Assembly: GCA_018873225.1 (NCBI GenBank)
Contig: JAEILZ010000009.1
Location: 983,501 to 1,047,500, forward strand
Direction of reading: 5' to 3'
DNA: 64,000 bases
Source: [Phialemoniopsis] sp. UDSM-2020
Taxonomy: Eukaryota; Ascomycota; Sordariomycetes; Thyridiales; Thyridiaceae
Positions 45,533 to 58,598 of the stretch are shown here, in pieces. How positions within the stretch are numbered: the first letter of the stretch is position 1; every line of letters begins with the position of its first letter. Made by a program: the position numbers and the translations under genes. Under the pieces are notes generated by a model. The model was given only the letters and a program-made list of their open reading frames with translations. It ran no database searches and had not been told where the DNA came from.

Positions 45533-46268
45533 TTAAGCAGGTCCAGGGCTAGGTGTCCTCCGGGCGTTCACGTAGGCGCTCGTGTACCTCTCAACCTTCA
45601 TCTGCCAGCCGGCGACGGCCAACACGGCAGCCTCAATAGGAATGAGCAGGATGGACATGTAGACGCCAGCCCATGACTCCTTGCAGAGGGTGCTAAAGTG
45701 CGGGCGCTCGAGCATGGAGACGCTGCGCCAGCGGCAGGTCCAGCTGAGCAGGGTGTCGACCTCGTCCGAGGCGTTGACGGCGTAGAAGAAGATCATGGCG
45801 ATCAGCGCGGCGGTGAGGCCGACCAGGGGCGCGGCGAAGGTGAGGGAGGTGTGGACGGTGACCTTATTGCGGAGCTAAAGAGAGTGGAATATTAGTACAA
45901 TGAAGTATTTAAAATGAGCAATTGTAACAAAGACTTACAGTCTGAACCTTGCTGAAGACCAGAGACACAGCGTTGGAGATAACAACGATGGTCGCACCCA
46001 CGACGAGAGCAACGGTGGGTCGCAGGTTGAACTCGTCGGGCCAGAGAGGCAGACGGAAGTCGTGGTGGACGTGCGTATCGTCGTATACGGCCAGAGCATC
46101 GGCAGAGACGCCGAGAACAGTGATGCCCATAAGGAGAGCGAGCACAGTGAGTCCAATCCTAGCACTGTCGACAATACGGAGAGTCTTCACCTTGGACTGC
46201 AGGTGGAGGTCTTGCGAATCGACCTCGAAGTCGGAGGCAGATGCCTTCTCGTGAATCTGGCGAGCCAT
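45533..46268 (-). CDS. Four-helix integral membrane protein (MARVEL-like layout)
   Basis: Two exons, 46268-45939 and 45874-45533, give 223 residues. Four hydrophobic segments lie near 38-61, 87-106, 119-142 and 179-200, with both termini hydrophilic. The loop between helices 1 and 2 is His/Asp rich (DDTHVHHDF) and the one between 3 and 4 has a Cys pair (Cys157 and Cys174). This is the layout of small fungal MARVEL-type or tetraspan proteins of the plasma membrane, but I do not recognise a specific family. Start 46268 gives MARQIHEKAS. An upstream in-frame ATG at 46382 would add a hydrophobic, less likely leader. The function is unknown. Confidence 0.8.
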
Positions 46269-47316
46269 GATTTCTTTTGACAGTATCTTGGAGATGTCTG
46301 GTAAATTCGATCCTGTCGGTGGAGGTACGCAGGGCCAAAAGGTATATAAGGAAGCGAGAGATGTTTCACCAGGAAGACACAATGAGACCCGAGAACCAGA
46401 GAGAGAAAGGAAAGTAAGGAAATAAGAAGAAGTTCAAGAAATATCGCACAACTCTCGAGATGAGTGATGAGTTGTCAAAAGTGTCGAAACGGACGAAGCA
46501 GACATGGGAGACAAAACCTACAAATACCACCTCGATGCTGTCCAAGCAAGCGCTTCGATGTGCTGCAGGTCTGGTAACCGCCAGCCTCCCCAGACATTTC
46601 CATGCCGATGGGGAAGGACAAGAGACCAGAGACCCGGCCGGCCGCACTCCCAAGGCCTGCCTTACCCGCCTCGCAATCTGCATCGCGACCTAAATTTGGC
46701 CAGCAATCTGCCTTCTGATAGGCCTGTCTGCTTTTGGGCGACATTGTCGGGAGCGAGCCGGCAGCATCAAATGAGTGTGCAGAAGATGCAACTGGGTCTA
46801 CCCTTTGACGCTGTGTGCCCCCATGGGCGCGTGTAGTTGGAAGACGCACAAGAGTCGACCCCAGTGCACTAAGCAGAGACGGGAATAGAGATGTCGGAGG
46901 GTGGTGATGCACGACTGGTCGGCGGGTAGAGGCGAGCCTGACCCCTGGCAAAGGCCGACTTGTGGTTGGCCAGCGCTCTAAAAACAGCACTCTTGGGTGC
47001 TAACGATTGGCTCTCGTCGTCCCTTCACAACATCGAATAACCGCCGAGGAAAAGGTGGTCAACGAGCATGCGACCAAGATTACATGTACGTCTTTGTACA
47101 TAGGTGTGGTCCGCTGCAAGAGGATATTCTGGTATTCCCATCTTATTTTTGGCCTCGGGAAGTCCTGTCGCTGCGCTTATTTCAACTGAACGGGTTGAAA
47201 GTGAATAGGTATCTCGAGTCCATTATTCACATTTACAAAAGTTTTCAGGGTAGATGAAGTACACTTGCCCGCTAGGCTCGGGCTTTCTGTATTGCTATTG
47301 AAAAGCGGCATAAGAC
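46269..47316. other. Intergenic, no supported gene
   Basis: 1.05 kb between the membrane-protein gene and the ankyrin gene. It is the promoter region of the former. The open frames present overlap on opposite strands and have no motif. Confidence 0.5.
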
Positions 47317-49269
47317 TCAATACGCAGGCCGTTTCTCCCATGTCCGCCATTGCTGACGATCTTTGAAGTGCATTGCAAGTGTTTTCATCCCAAGTCTACT
47401 CGGAGGAACTCCCCGACCTCGTCCAATTGGTTTGGGGAACCCTGCCACGAAGTCATCTCTAGATCTCTGCAACCTGAGAGACTCGTTCCGTTCGATATCG
47501 GCTGCGGTCTGGCCTTTAGCATCCACTATGGTCTGATCAGCACCAGCATCCAGAAGCAGAGTCTGCATCCGGATTGCCATCTTGTCCCCGTCACTCTCGG
47601 CTGGTCCACCAAGATGATCATACTGGCAATATTCCTGCCACAGTGGACGTAGAGATGCTCGATGAAGAGCTGTCTGCCCTTGGTTGTCGGTCATGTTCGG
47701 ATCTGCCCCAAGACGAAGCAGAAATTCCATAATGGGAACTGACGCATCACTGGCAGCGATGTGTAGGGGTGTAGCTCCATCACTGTTCTTGTAGTCAACA
47801 TTGACGCTCCTTAGAAGAGCTATTAACTCCTCAAAGTCCAATTCATCGTCCTGGCGCCAGAAGGCTTTGGGTTTGGCCAGGTGGTGCAGAGGCGAAGTAC
47901 CATCTTCATCAGCCAAAAAGAGATCTGCGCCACGTTGTATGAGCATCCCAAAGATTCCAACTTGCTTGAACATTGCTGCATAATGTAAAGCAGAGCGCTT
48001 GAAGTGATCTTGTAAATTTGGGTTGGTCTTCTTTGACAAAAGAAGTTTGGTTGCATTAAGTTTTGACCAACCCTGAGCTCTTTCGAAACCGGACCTATGA
48101 TCCGACGAGACACTCCAATGAAGAGCAGTCCGGTCAAGATGATCTTTCGCATCTATATCGGCTCCCAATTTGAGGAGGGCTGCAACAGTGGTGTCATGGG
48201 ACTCAAGTGCAGCCGCATGCAGAAGAGTAGCCGTTTTGCTGCCAAAGCAATCTTCAGAGCCTGACAACGTAGCAGGGTAAGGAAAGCGTTCTTGTAAGGT
48301 AACCGGGGGCTTGAAGAGCAAGCGTAGGATATTGGCACCGAAACCACGCGTGACTGCGCGTTCGAAAGCAGTCTGGCTTGTTGCAGCCCCAGCTTCAATG
48401 AGGACTTGAATGGTCCTTTCGTGACGCTGAAGTGGTGCGAAGTTGTAGTACATGTACTCGAGCGGCGTGTTTATATGTTTCAAGACGAAATTACTCGGGC
48501 CCTGAGGTGCATCAGGATGCGAGGTACTGGCTGCACGTTCGTCGTAATAAAAGGGCCACCAAAGTCCTCGATCCACGTCCTCCATGGCTCCGTGTTGCAG
48601 AAGCACCTTGATGAGGTGAGCTTGTCCATGATAGGCTGCCGTATGTATCAGAGTCTCCCGGCCGCTCACGCCGTAGAGATTCCCAGAGATCGGCCAACCT
48701 CTTTCGACGAGCCCCAAGACGATTTGATCTGCACCACGCTCTGCAGCCGATGTCATTGTGCAGCGGTGTTCTTCATCGGCTTCCCAACCAAGATCAGCAC
48801 CTGCCTTCTCGAGCAGTTCCAGGACCTCTGGGTCATCATATATTTCACATACAGCCCACAGGACATGGATCCCCCATTTGGAATTGATGCGAGCTCCTCG
48901 TTCTATCAACAGCCTCGCGATAGCGAGCGAGCCTTCCGCGGAGTGACGATTCTCGCCATTGTCTGTTACTTTTCTGCGTAGTGCACATAGTGCAAGCTCA
49001 AGAGGATGACCCCCCCGTATGTCTCTATCAGGCGGATTGAGATTGTGGTCTTGGTCTGTCTGCGTCTCTATCGGTATGTTGCGCCAATCAAGTCGTTTAT
49101 TGGTGAGCCCAGGATGCAGATCCAACAGCTCACGACATCTCTCAACATCTTCGGTCCAGATAGAATCGATGAAATCACCATCCACAGTTCCACGTTGCCA
49201 TAGAAAGCTGATGCGAGCATGTTCCCAATCAGGCAGGTCTGGCTCGGAGTCGGGGGTGCCTGGTCTCAT
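47317..49269 (-). CDS. Ankyrin-repeat protein
   Basis: Single exon, 650 residues, starting MRPGTPDSEPDLPDWEH. The first ~100 residues carry an NACHT-free, F-box-free leader. Ankyrin repeats follow in two groups. Degenerate ones occupy roughly 115-260, with ARLLIERGARINSK and VLLQHGAMEDV. Clear ones span about 350-590, with TLLHAAALESHDTTVAALLKLGADI, SALHYAAMFKQVGIFGMLIQRGAD, ATPLHIAASDASVPIMEFLLRLGADPN and TALHRASLRPLW. The tail has a short Arg/Gly segment. Ankyrin arrays mediate protein contacts; no partner can be inferred. Intron-free structure and gene-poor surroundings fit the large, lineage-variable ankyrin families of moulds. Confidence 0.9.
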   Translation of the reverse strand: MRPGTPDSEPDLPDWEHARISFLWQRGTVDGDFIDSIWTEDVERCRELLDLHPGLTNKRLDWRNIPIETQTDQDHNLNPPDRDIRGGHPLELALCALRRKVTDNGENRHSAEGSLAIARLLIERGARINSKWGIHVLWAVCEIYDDPEVLELLEKAGADLGWEADEEHRCTMTSAAERGADQIVLGLVERGWPISGNLYGVSGRETLIHTAAYHGQAHLIKVLLQHGAMEDVDRGLWWPFYYDERAASTSHPDAPQGPSNFVLKHINTPLEYMYYNFAPLQRHERTIQVLIEAGAATSQTAFERAVTRGFGANILRLLFKPPVTLQERFPYPATLSGSEDCFGSKTATLLHAAALESHDTTVAALLKLGADIDAKDHLDRTALHWSVSSDHRSGFERAQGWSKLNATKLLLSKKTNPNLQDHFKRSALHYAAMFKQVGIFGMLIQRGADLFLADEDGTSPLHHLAKPKAFWRQDDELDFEELIALLRSVNVDYKNSDGATPLHIAASDASVPIMEFLLRLGADPNMTDNQGQTALHRASLRPLWQEYCQYDHLGGPAESDGDKMAIRMQTLLLDAGADQTIVDAKGQTAADIERNESLRLQRSRDDFVAGFPKPIGRGRGVPPSRLGMKTLAMHFKDRQQWRTWEKRPAY

Positions 49270-52200
49270 GGCTCTCAGAGTGTATTGGACCTACGGAGAC
49301 TTTGGCAACTATGGCAAAACTGCCTGGGCTACGCAGAGTACACTCCGCGGTTGGTGCGAATATTCGTGACCCCAAAACGTGCCTTCATGCTCCAAGATGC
49401 TCATTGAGGTCGATCTGAGCCTACCCCAAAGAAATAGCTCACCGCATTGGGTAGAGTGCATCTCAAAGTCACACCGCCCAACTTCGTACTAAACACTTAT
49501 CTAGTACGATTGATCTCAGCAATTGCTTGGCCCTTTACGGACGAGCAAACCACGACATCAACTCCAATACCAAAGTCCTTTAATTCAGCAGGAATCAAAG
49601 ACCTGATCTTCGACGTGGAAGATTCGGTGAACTCACCGAACAAAGTACACGCACTCTTCGCATAGCTTACCAGATGTCAACAAACATCTAATCAGAGTGG
49701 CGTAAAACCGTGTTAGCGTTGGTTCTCCAATACGGAAGGCCTTGACGAACAACCGTATAGCATGATCAAAACTTAAAAGGCCCTGCTGGGACCGGGGTGC
49801 ATGGCGCCAAAGACCACTGTATAACAACCTAGATCCGGAGTTGAAACAATGCAATATTGGCAAAATGCCATGATCGTATCGAACGAGATGCCCGCATCGT
49901 CCCAGAGTGCCGTCATCGACAGAGCCCGGATTTACTTAAGAGGGGCCGCAAGTCCATGATATCCCCGGCGAGCTAGCGTTGCGACTGGATATCTAGCCCT
50001 TCACCTCGGAGCTGTCTCCGGCACGGGCAGAGACAGAGAAGCTACCCCTATTCCCGCAGCGCACCTCCATGGTGCCAAAGGCGGTGGCTAGCGCTGAGGA
50101 ACCGCTACGCCAGTGCCATCTAGTGGCGGCAGTCTTGTATCAAGTTGGCGAGCTGCCTGCGACCGTTTCTCACGACTCGTACGATGAGGCGTTCGAGTGC
50201 GTGCCTCGAGTGCAGTCCGTCTTTGCGACCCCAGACCTATGAGACTGGGAGGAACAGGGACTCAGGGGTTTCGCCGAGACGGCCATGGAGAGCACCCAAG
50301 TCATGCGAAATTTGGTTAATGTTGTTCTGGGAATTTCCCCGCGTGCACGTGGCGCTCAACTGCCGGAGGTCTAGACCATCCATCTGTTGTCTGAGTAAGG
50401 AGAGATAAGATACGGTGATCTCGAGTAAGGTCGCCCTGTTGTGATGGTGTGGACGGCAATCTCCAGGCCAAAACACCAGGTCGGGGGGCCGGCGTCTTCT
50501 CCAGTCACGTCAAGCTCAATTCCTCCTGGCAACCCTCAGGGTTGGCTGTTCGGGCAAGCGCACTACTAGTGGCTACAGGCCGCGTACTGCTAACACTAGA
50601 CCCTGGTGCAGCATGACGAAGACCTGCCGGACAAGTCGTTACCTAGTGGCGGAAGAAGACGGCCATGGCCCGACTCCCGTGGAGAAAATACAGCGACTGT
50701 CAAATGGCACCATCGGCCCCCTAAGCGGAGACGATGGGCTTGAGGCGTGTGTCAATTTCATTAAGATTGGCCCTGGTCCTTGTCAAATATTTTCCCACCG
50801 CCCCGGCGGGCGAGTGCGATGATAGTCCCAGGCATGCTAAGTGACGACATTGTCCGGCACTGCCGAGATTAGACTTTGACCTCAGCATCCCTGCTTTAGG
50901 TAAGGGCCTCATGCACACAGGCGGTTTCCGGATGCAGGATGATATGCGAGCTGCAAGATGAACTCGTCATTTATCGACGGTCTGCTTCTCGAGACATCAA
51001 GAGACGGAAAGGGCGGTTGGAACGGGAAATTCACCGCGGCCCCTTCTGCCCGTAGAGGTTGTAACATCTTGTGACAAGGAATGCAGGTTTCGGCGTATGC
51101 TTTTTTAGCTCCCACAGAGAACTGGACCGGGTTGATGGGTAAAGGATAATTATGTTTCGCAGCCCGCGCGTGACGTGACGTACAAAAAGCAAGAAACGTT
51201 AAGCAAGCCATGGGCAGATTGGCGAGGATCACCAGGTACACGTCTGTACCGTGGAGGACCATGGCAGCGATACGCGGCCTGATGTGATATCAGGTATCTG
51301 CAGTACAGATGGTGTTTGCGTGATTACATCCTCAGCTTCAGCCGCAGAGCCTCGTTATGGGTCTTCGCCGCTCTTGCAGGCCCGCAAGGGTGGATATCGG
51401 TGTAGCTAACTGGTGACAATATAAGTCGTACCCTGTAATTCGATCCATGGACTGATCAATTGGTGTTCTGTGCACGGGGTCGCGGTGTCCGTCATCCGTG
51501 GGCCACCATTTGGCAGGGCAGTCAACAACTTACTCAATCCGGGAATTGCCCGCCATGGCTGAAAGTGTGGGGTGGTGTATCCGAGGCGGGAAATGTTGGG
51601 GCCATTTACTTAGGGGCTTTTTAGAGAGCCACTTGGAGGGCTCTCGAGCCTCCATATGGTCCGAAAGGCCTAGACCACGGGGCACGGCCGCGCCCGTCGA
51701 TGGGGCAAAGCCGTCTTCTGACTCGCCAGCCCCTCGCAGAAACAACAAAGAAGTGTGAAAAAAAATCCGTATTTCTTCCGCGCTTCCGGTAGTGTTGTTT
51801 AAAACTCTCCACACACCCACACCAAAGTGCGTAGCGACAGTAGGGCAGCGCCAGCAGGTATGCTTGTGGCTCATTGCAGCCCTGAGGCGCAGCCACAGAC
51901 GCGGAGACCAGGGGAGCAGACAGGCCACGGACAGGCCATCCCCCCATCCATCCTCCATCCAGAGCAGCCGGTGTGCAGCCACGAGGACAGGACATCGTTG
52001 TTTGACAAGGAGCGATTTCTGATTAGTCGCCCGTTGCGGGCGCTAGGTCACGAACGACCGCCGGCGCTGATATCCTGAAGAGGGAAAGCAGGAGCTCTGC
52101 GACTTCACGTCGAGATGGCAAATGGGGCATCAGGGGCGACTGTCACGATGGTCGAGCGCGTAATGCGAGCGCTTTTCGAGATGAGTCTGGCTCTCGGCGT

Positions 52201-55200
52201 AACCTACGATCGGTACCAGCAGTGCCGGACCGAAAGAGTAAGTTTTGCGATTCGGTGCCTGTCGGGAGGATGCTGGGGACGCAGGGACGAGCACACCCTC
52301 CATCATTACTCAAAAGATTGATTCGGCGTTGCTCTGATGCTCGCGGTGAGTCGCTGAAGCGGCTGGTGGCCGAAATAAGAGCTTCCCATCACGGCCAAGA
52401 TCGCACTTCACACCGACAAGCGCAGTGAAACACGGTGCCTTAGCCTCATGCATCCCTATCCCAGGCAGTCGGGAAGGTGGTCGGGAAGCGCTGCTATTGG
52501 ACGCGCCCTAAAGAGAGCACATTGTTCCCGCTTAATTCTCGCGTGGCCCCCCTGTAAGCTCGCCTGCTTCCGGATGTCGCCTTGTCGAAGATTTGCACGC
52601 CGTGGGGATCGACAACCGGGGATCGCTTCCGGTTGTCCTTGACATATGCACCATTGCCTGGAATATGCATCGTCATTTTGCTCGCATAGGCCGCAGCACC
52701 AGACGCACGCCTTTCAGCTCGCATACTCAACAAGCAAGGGAGATTGCTTGACAACTTGGGCATAGGACACCTCTCTGCCCAGAGCAGTATCCACCCAGCC
52801 ATGTCATAGGGCAGCCTTGGGAGGTTGGAAGCGGGGAGGTTTCCGACGGGCTTGCCGGTTTTTTTCTTCAATCGCTGCCGAAAAGGCCGAACTATGGGCG
52901 GAGGTGGTTCATCTGCCGCTTCTGACGGTAGTTCTTCGGGGAGGACGGCGAAAAGGAATGACGAATTGCTCTCCACTCATCGCCGATGGCACCTAACTCT
53001 CTACACATGCCAGATGCTGAATGGGATCGGCGATATGCTTTTTCTTTTTCGCTCCTTCTTTTTTCTCTACCCGACCATGCGTGTGTAGTCAATTGGTGCC
53101 GCATTCTTGCAGAATAGCCTGCCGGCGCGTATTGATGTGTCTCTGGCGATGAGACCTTTCCTAGCCTAGGCCGGGTTTTTTGCGAAGAGGGTGCCTGGGT
53201 GCTCACACAGCCGATGGCCTCGGCGACCGACACACTGTTTGGGGTTTAGACAGATTCGCCTAAGATGCTGAAGCAAGTCTCGATGCAAACGAGGACAGAG
53301 AAGAGGTTGCTAATATCCACCAGGGCGTAGCCATTGCAAATAACGGTAATTTGGCTTGCGTTGACAGGTGCTGGAGGAATTTTAGGGAAAAAGCCAAGAC
53401 TTTTGAGACTCTCCACCGAAGGGCTAGGCGAGTAGAAGCGAACTACCCGAGAAGCGTCTTAGTGCGAGACCAGGCTCGGATAGAGAGGCTGTCCTGGACT
53501 TCCAGGCGGGTCGCCAGCGGAAGACAGGGTTTTCTAGGCTAGCCCAGTTGTGGATAGGCTGGGACGGACTTCAGGGTTTGATATCCGTCTTTGCACGATC
53601 GTGGATCGGGTTGATCAGGTGCTCTGGATGGTATTCATTTCTTGTCGTTGATCTGTGTATCCTTTGGAAGAAAGGAGGCAATCAATTGATGGTTTGACGG
53701 ACGACTAAGGCAGGTCTGTGTGTTTCCATCTAATCAATCTACTTTAAGTGCAGAATGAATTATCTAAGCATCGGATCGGTCTCGAATGTGGTGGGGACGC
53801 TCCAGTGCTCTTGCCCTGTGCTCTCCCCTGGCTTAGGCAGGCAGGCAGGCAGGGCAGGGAGGGAGGAGGCACAGCTGGAAAGAATCCCTGGGCCGATCTC
53901 CACCACACCTTGCAAAGTCGGCTCCAGGCCAGTCCATGGGCCATCTGAGCAATTGTCCAATCCAACAAGGCATGTTCTCACACATTCTCACTCAACCTTT
54001 CGCTTGTCTTATCCCCATCCCATCCCCTTTCCATGACGAACTGCGCTCCCCCCCATTTCGGATGTTAACATATCGAGTCTAGCTGCCTCTGACCTGTCAC
54101 ATTTTGCTAGCCCTTTGGTGGCATATTCGAGTGTTCCAAAGCACTCGTGCTGCTGCATCCCTCTCGTACGGCCGTGATCGTGACCACAATGGCACAGAGT
54201 CGAGCGAGTCCAGCCCGCATCACAGACCTCGAGAGGCTTCTCCTCGTCCCGCCTCGCAATCTCCTTCTGGCTCTGTTCCCCGCGATCTGGATCACCCCGT
54301 GGCATGCCTGGGCGCCATAGAGAAAGCAAAGTCGACGTCTAGAAGCTGGATGTGGCTCTGTTCACGGCTCCTCCTTCCCTCGCCCGAGTTCAATGTGATC
54401 TCGGTTCGTGTTACCCAAACAACCAGACCCCAGACGAGACAAGGCCAGCAGCGACCAGCCCTTTCGACGCCCACACAAGCCACCAGACAGTGGTTCGATC
54501 TGTATCCAGTCTCCCGGGTCTGTCGATCTCGGAACTATTCGACAATTCGCCAGACCTACTCCGCGGGTGTTTTGTCATCTTCATCGACACACTCGCGCGT
54601 GTGCATTGCCACACACTTTGCCTCACGTCGCAATCCCAGGGAGGGAGGCATTCCTTTCATGATTGCATCCTCCGTCGTCGTTTTGAGATGTCGTTATTCC
54701 CGTACCCTACCAAGGCCCGTTCGGGTGAGCTAGGCATTGGCCCGGCTTGAGCGGACCTGGATGGACCCTGTGGCTTCTAGGGCCCGTCTCTCGGAATCCC
54801 TGCCTAACTCCCCACCTCTTCAGCTTTGTTGTTTTGCATCCATCCATTCCTTGGTCTTCCATTCTTGCATCGCTTGGCTCGTGCTGCACGAGTATGTACT
54901 CGCACGCCAAGTACTTCTGCAGACTAGGTGTCGGCATGTCGGCGTACTCGCCATTTTCCCTTTCAAGTGATATGCAGTGTTCGGACAGGTTGACGGGAAT
55001 ATTGACTACCACCTTGACGGGGGAGTTAGGGAGGTCCAAAGGCACCCCCCGTGCCCCTCCCTCCAGCAGAGTAATCTCCTCCAAAGCCTGGGTCTTCATC
55101 CATGTCTTTATCTGCTTGCTTGTTCCAGACCTGCGAATTGTAGGCGCATGCAGAGGACCCTGTGGCTGAAGTCGATGAGCCTGCAATGTAAATCTCCATT

Positions 55201-56729
55201 GGTGGGATTACGCTACCCAGTGCCTGCAGCATTGATCGAGGGGTTCGAAAGTCTGGACCCTTCCTGTCATCTAAGAGATGTGCATGTTTCAAATCCACAC
55301 ACTCTCTGCTGTGTGCGCATGCAAACTTTCCTAACCAAACTCAGTCTCTCCCGTCCATTGCTGATGAGTCGCGATCTGCCGAGCCCCTTAGGTACCTTAG
55401 ATCAGCCACCACTACACGACTTTCACACCCTTTTGCTCGGCTCACTGCAGAAAAGAGTGCACCACAGATCTGCCATGTCTTTAGCGTCCACGCCAGCGCG
55501 CGCGAAGGAGAAAAAAACTTCCCATCCTCGTCAAGGGTCTCTGGGTGGGTGAGGGTTGTCTCTGTCAGCCGTTCCGAAGGCCAGGTAGGCATGTACTGGC
55601 AGGGTTCAGGGGTGGAAAAGCCCGTCCCAGACTACTGGTTCCGACTAAGGCAGGTTGAATTACACGCACACCTCGATACTCCCCAAGCCCCAAGGATGTC
55701 GTGGTCCAGTTTGCACTGCACCCACTTGACACATATCGACGACCTACCTACATACTTCGTATCGAGTTGCCTTTTACCTACTCACATGCTGCACCCTCCA
55801 CTACACTGGGCTGTACCGATCCAAGTACCTTTCCAGTCATGTAGTTCACTTACTGCTTGTTTGGCTACCTACCTACCTATACGCTTAACCTCCTCCATGC
55901 ATGCAGGCTCCGGACAACCTCCCCTAATCCCTGTCGTGGCTCGACTTTCCCAATCTTGATATCACCCTGTCATATTCCCTCGTCCACGACTCTCCCGCCA
56001 AAGCTAGTCTCCTCTCTCCTTCGATAGCGCCGGGACAGCACATGGCTTGCTACCCACCATGACATGGTAGACCATTCTCTGTGCGGTAATACGCCGCCTG
56101 CAGTCCCAGACATCTGGTTCCTGGAGGCGCCACACGATCCTCTTGTTCGCATCATGGCGTTCCTCCCTCGTTTCGTCTGCTAGTCAGGCAGATCCTGCAT
56201 GGTGTGGTGCCTTTGTCATGGCGTGCCGGACTCGTCATGGTGGTGTGTCAACTCATGTGCCCGCATACCTGGTCGTGGGCCTTGTTGTACTTGTTTGCCG
56301 TTGTCAAGCTTCGTGCCGATTTGCTCCTCGTCACTAACTAAAAGCCGGTGGGCCATGGCATGCAGCAGCGCCTTTACCGCCCAATTTATTGTCTCGAGTA
56401 CCTCAATCTTGAACTTGCTACCTTTTTCCTCATGTTTACTTCGTCTTGCCCTCGTGTGTTTCCCACGGTGGGCACATATAGCTCCTATACTCCTCCCTCA
56501 TTACCTTCCTCGAAGCCGTTGACTTGCTCGTGGAACCACTCTCTTGAAACGATACACTTTTTGCAACACTAGGTGGAACTGTTCTACACCAGCGACTAAC
56601 ACACATGTCGACCTTCGAGTAAACAGCTCCAACGCCCTGCCTGCAACAGCAATATACGACAACGCCTCTTTATGCCCACCTATAGCTGTAGCTCAAGCTG
56701 GCAAGACATCTACGACCCATCACATCTCC
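49270..56729. other. Gene-poor 7.5-kb region
   Basis: No gene I can support. 49.3-53.7 kb is mixed sequence with short overlapping open frames on both strands. The longest are 150 and 160 codons on the minus strand at 51982-51530 and 52976-52494, without motif or joinable exons. A GGCAG-rich low-complexity run lies at 53836-53872. From about 54 to 56.9 kb the plus strand is C/T-rich with TACCTACC words near 55745 and 55868, resembling a very long promoter or 5' leader of the 2EXR gene at 56730. A 209-codon frame at 54104-54733 is Ser/Arg/Thr biased and probably chance. Confidence 0.5.
53836..53872. repeat. GGCAG low-complexity run
   Basis: Tandem GGCA units followed by GGGAGGGAGG; short and imperfect. 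Confidence 0.7.
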
Positions 56730-57964
56730 ATGAAGCCACCACCACCGACGAGGGCGGGCTCAGAACCCCCCGAGAGCTCGTGCCCAGCTCAGGTTTTTGT
56801 AAGTCATACCCACTCGCTTGCTCTCAGATAGCTCCCAACCAGAGCTGTTTTACCCACTGGCAGCTGTGCTCCATGTTGCGACTCCATCTGAAGCTAACTT
56901 TGAGCTATTTCTCACCTTCTTGACAGCATCTTTTTGGCAAACTTCCTACAGAGCTTCGCCTGCGAATATGGACCATGAACCTCCCCGAAACCCGCGTCAT
57001 ATCTATAAGATGTGGTGACGCACTGGGCTCTCCCGCGCCTTCCCCGCCTCTACGCCCGTCCTCTATACGCACACACTCGACAGCTTCATCATCCTCTGCC
57101 TCGCTGTCACCCTACACCTCGGCACCTGTGTCACCACCGCCACCCGGACCCCCATGCCGCTGCACCTCCTCCTCGCCAGTCCCGACGAATCTGCACGTCT
57201 GCCAAGAGTCCCGCGAGGACGCATTGCGCCGTTACCGTCTCGCCTTCGGGATCGCCCGTCAGCCGCCCCGCATATACATTGACCCCGAGCGGGACGTGCT
57301 CTACTTTGGGCCCCGCGATGGCTACATGGCCTCCGAAGCCCAATTCCGCACCGTACTTGCCCTTGCCCGTCCCGAAGACCTCGCATTGGTCCGGCGCCTT
57401 GCGCTCAACGACGCCCTCTTTTGGGCCGACGCGGCGGCAGCTCCTCGTTCTTACCACAGCGCCGTAGCTGCCAGCCTGACCGTCGAGGTGCTGAGGCAGG
57501 TGCGCAGGCGCTTACCGGGCTTAAGGGAGCTTTACTTTGTGCCGCGCGACGGCAACCCCGTCTACAGCGGTGAGGCGGCCCTCGTGGAACCGCCGGTGGA
57601 GCAGGCGCGCCTCGAGAATCAGATCCGAGAGGCCATGGCCAACGTGACACAGCAGTTCCCCGAGTGGGAGCCGCCGGAGTGGCGGATCATGTCACTCAGC
57701 TCGTCACCGAACTCACCGGAGTCATTTTGCCTCGGCTCTGGCGACGCCGGTGAGTTTGAAGGAATACAAGACGACACGTTAGATGCCGAGGCTACTTCTG
57801 CAGGTGTGTACACGACGCAGGCAGGAGATGACCAAGAGTGCAAGTCGAGTCCGCGGACTGTGACGACAACAGACCTCGACGGCCCGAGACCACTCGAGAT
57901 CCGCACTAATGATAATGACCTGGAAGAATGCGAAGGGTTGGAGGCGATAGCCCAAGAAGCCTAG
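56730..57964 (+). CDS. 2EXR domain protein
   Basis: Two exons, 56730-56798 and 56927-57964, joined in phase 0 across a 128-nt intron, give 368 residues. The join creates PAQVFHLFGKLPTELRLRIW, the defining start of the fungal 2EXR motif. It continues WTMNLPETRVISI, then a Pro/Ser-rich insert, then VPTNLHVCQESREDALRRYRLAF and YIDPERDVLYFGP. These are the other standard blocks of this F-box-like family. The C-terminal half is acidic and Ser/Thr rich with no motif. The family is large in Pezizomycotina and its role is undefined. The ATG at 56730 is preferred; the same frame is open upstream to an ATG at 56544, which would add 62 low-quality residues. Confidence 0.85.
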
Positions 57965-58598
57965 TGATTACACAGGCTGCAGTGGAGGAATAAAAAAGAG
58001 AAAATTCGAATGGACGGATGGAATTTCGGGAGGTTTGTGGTCAAGGGACACATGTGTTTTCTGTTTGTGTGCGGTGGCTCTCTCGCTTTGCGTATATACC
58101 CCAGGGGCGGCCAACAAACTCCCCCGACGGGAGGGTACATATAATGACTGCTTTTTTGGGTTTCATAACTTTGCTTCGATCGTTGGATCTCCTCGCTCTT
58201 GAGCAGTGGAGGAAGTCATGTAGCCTTTAGCTGGTGTTTTCGTTTTGCTTTTCGCCCATGGAACGAATGATGACATATAGACAGCCCTGGATCATAGGAC
58301 AAAAATTTGGAACGGACTTGAATCATGTCTCTTTGATGCAGTATAATTTGTGTTGTACACCTGTCGACACGTTGCCGACGTAGAATGCTGGGAAATGCAA
58401 TGCTCTTCTTCCATCTCCTGATTCTTGCCTCTCCCCATGCAATGCTTATGTCGTAACATATGATGATTTCCACCCTCCCAGCCAACCCTCCGATATATGC
58501 AACAAGCCGCGCGAGCAGCCTCTTTCCATCATATATGCAATCCGCCTTCTATACACCCCGAACTCCATATCAAAACACACAAAAAGAAAAAAAAAATA
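57965..58598. other. Convergent spacer 2EXR / LCAT-like
   Basis: 634 bp of presumed 3' UTRs with an A-rich stretch at 58576-58596. No gene. Confidence 0.6.

Noticed and set aside
51530..52976. 150- and 160-codon minus-strand frames
   Set aside because: No recognisable domain, no intron joins, and competing frames overlap both.
54104..54733. 209-codon frame in pyrimidine-rich DNA
   Set aside because: Ser/Arg/Thr-biased composition, overlapping frames on both strands, no motif or splice support.
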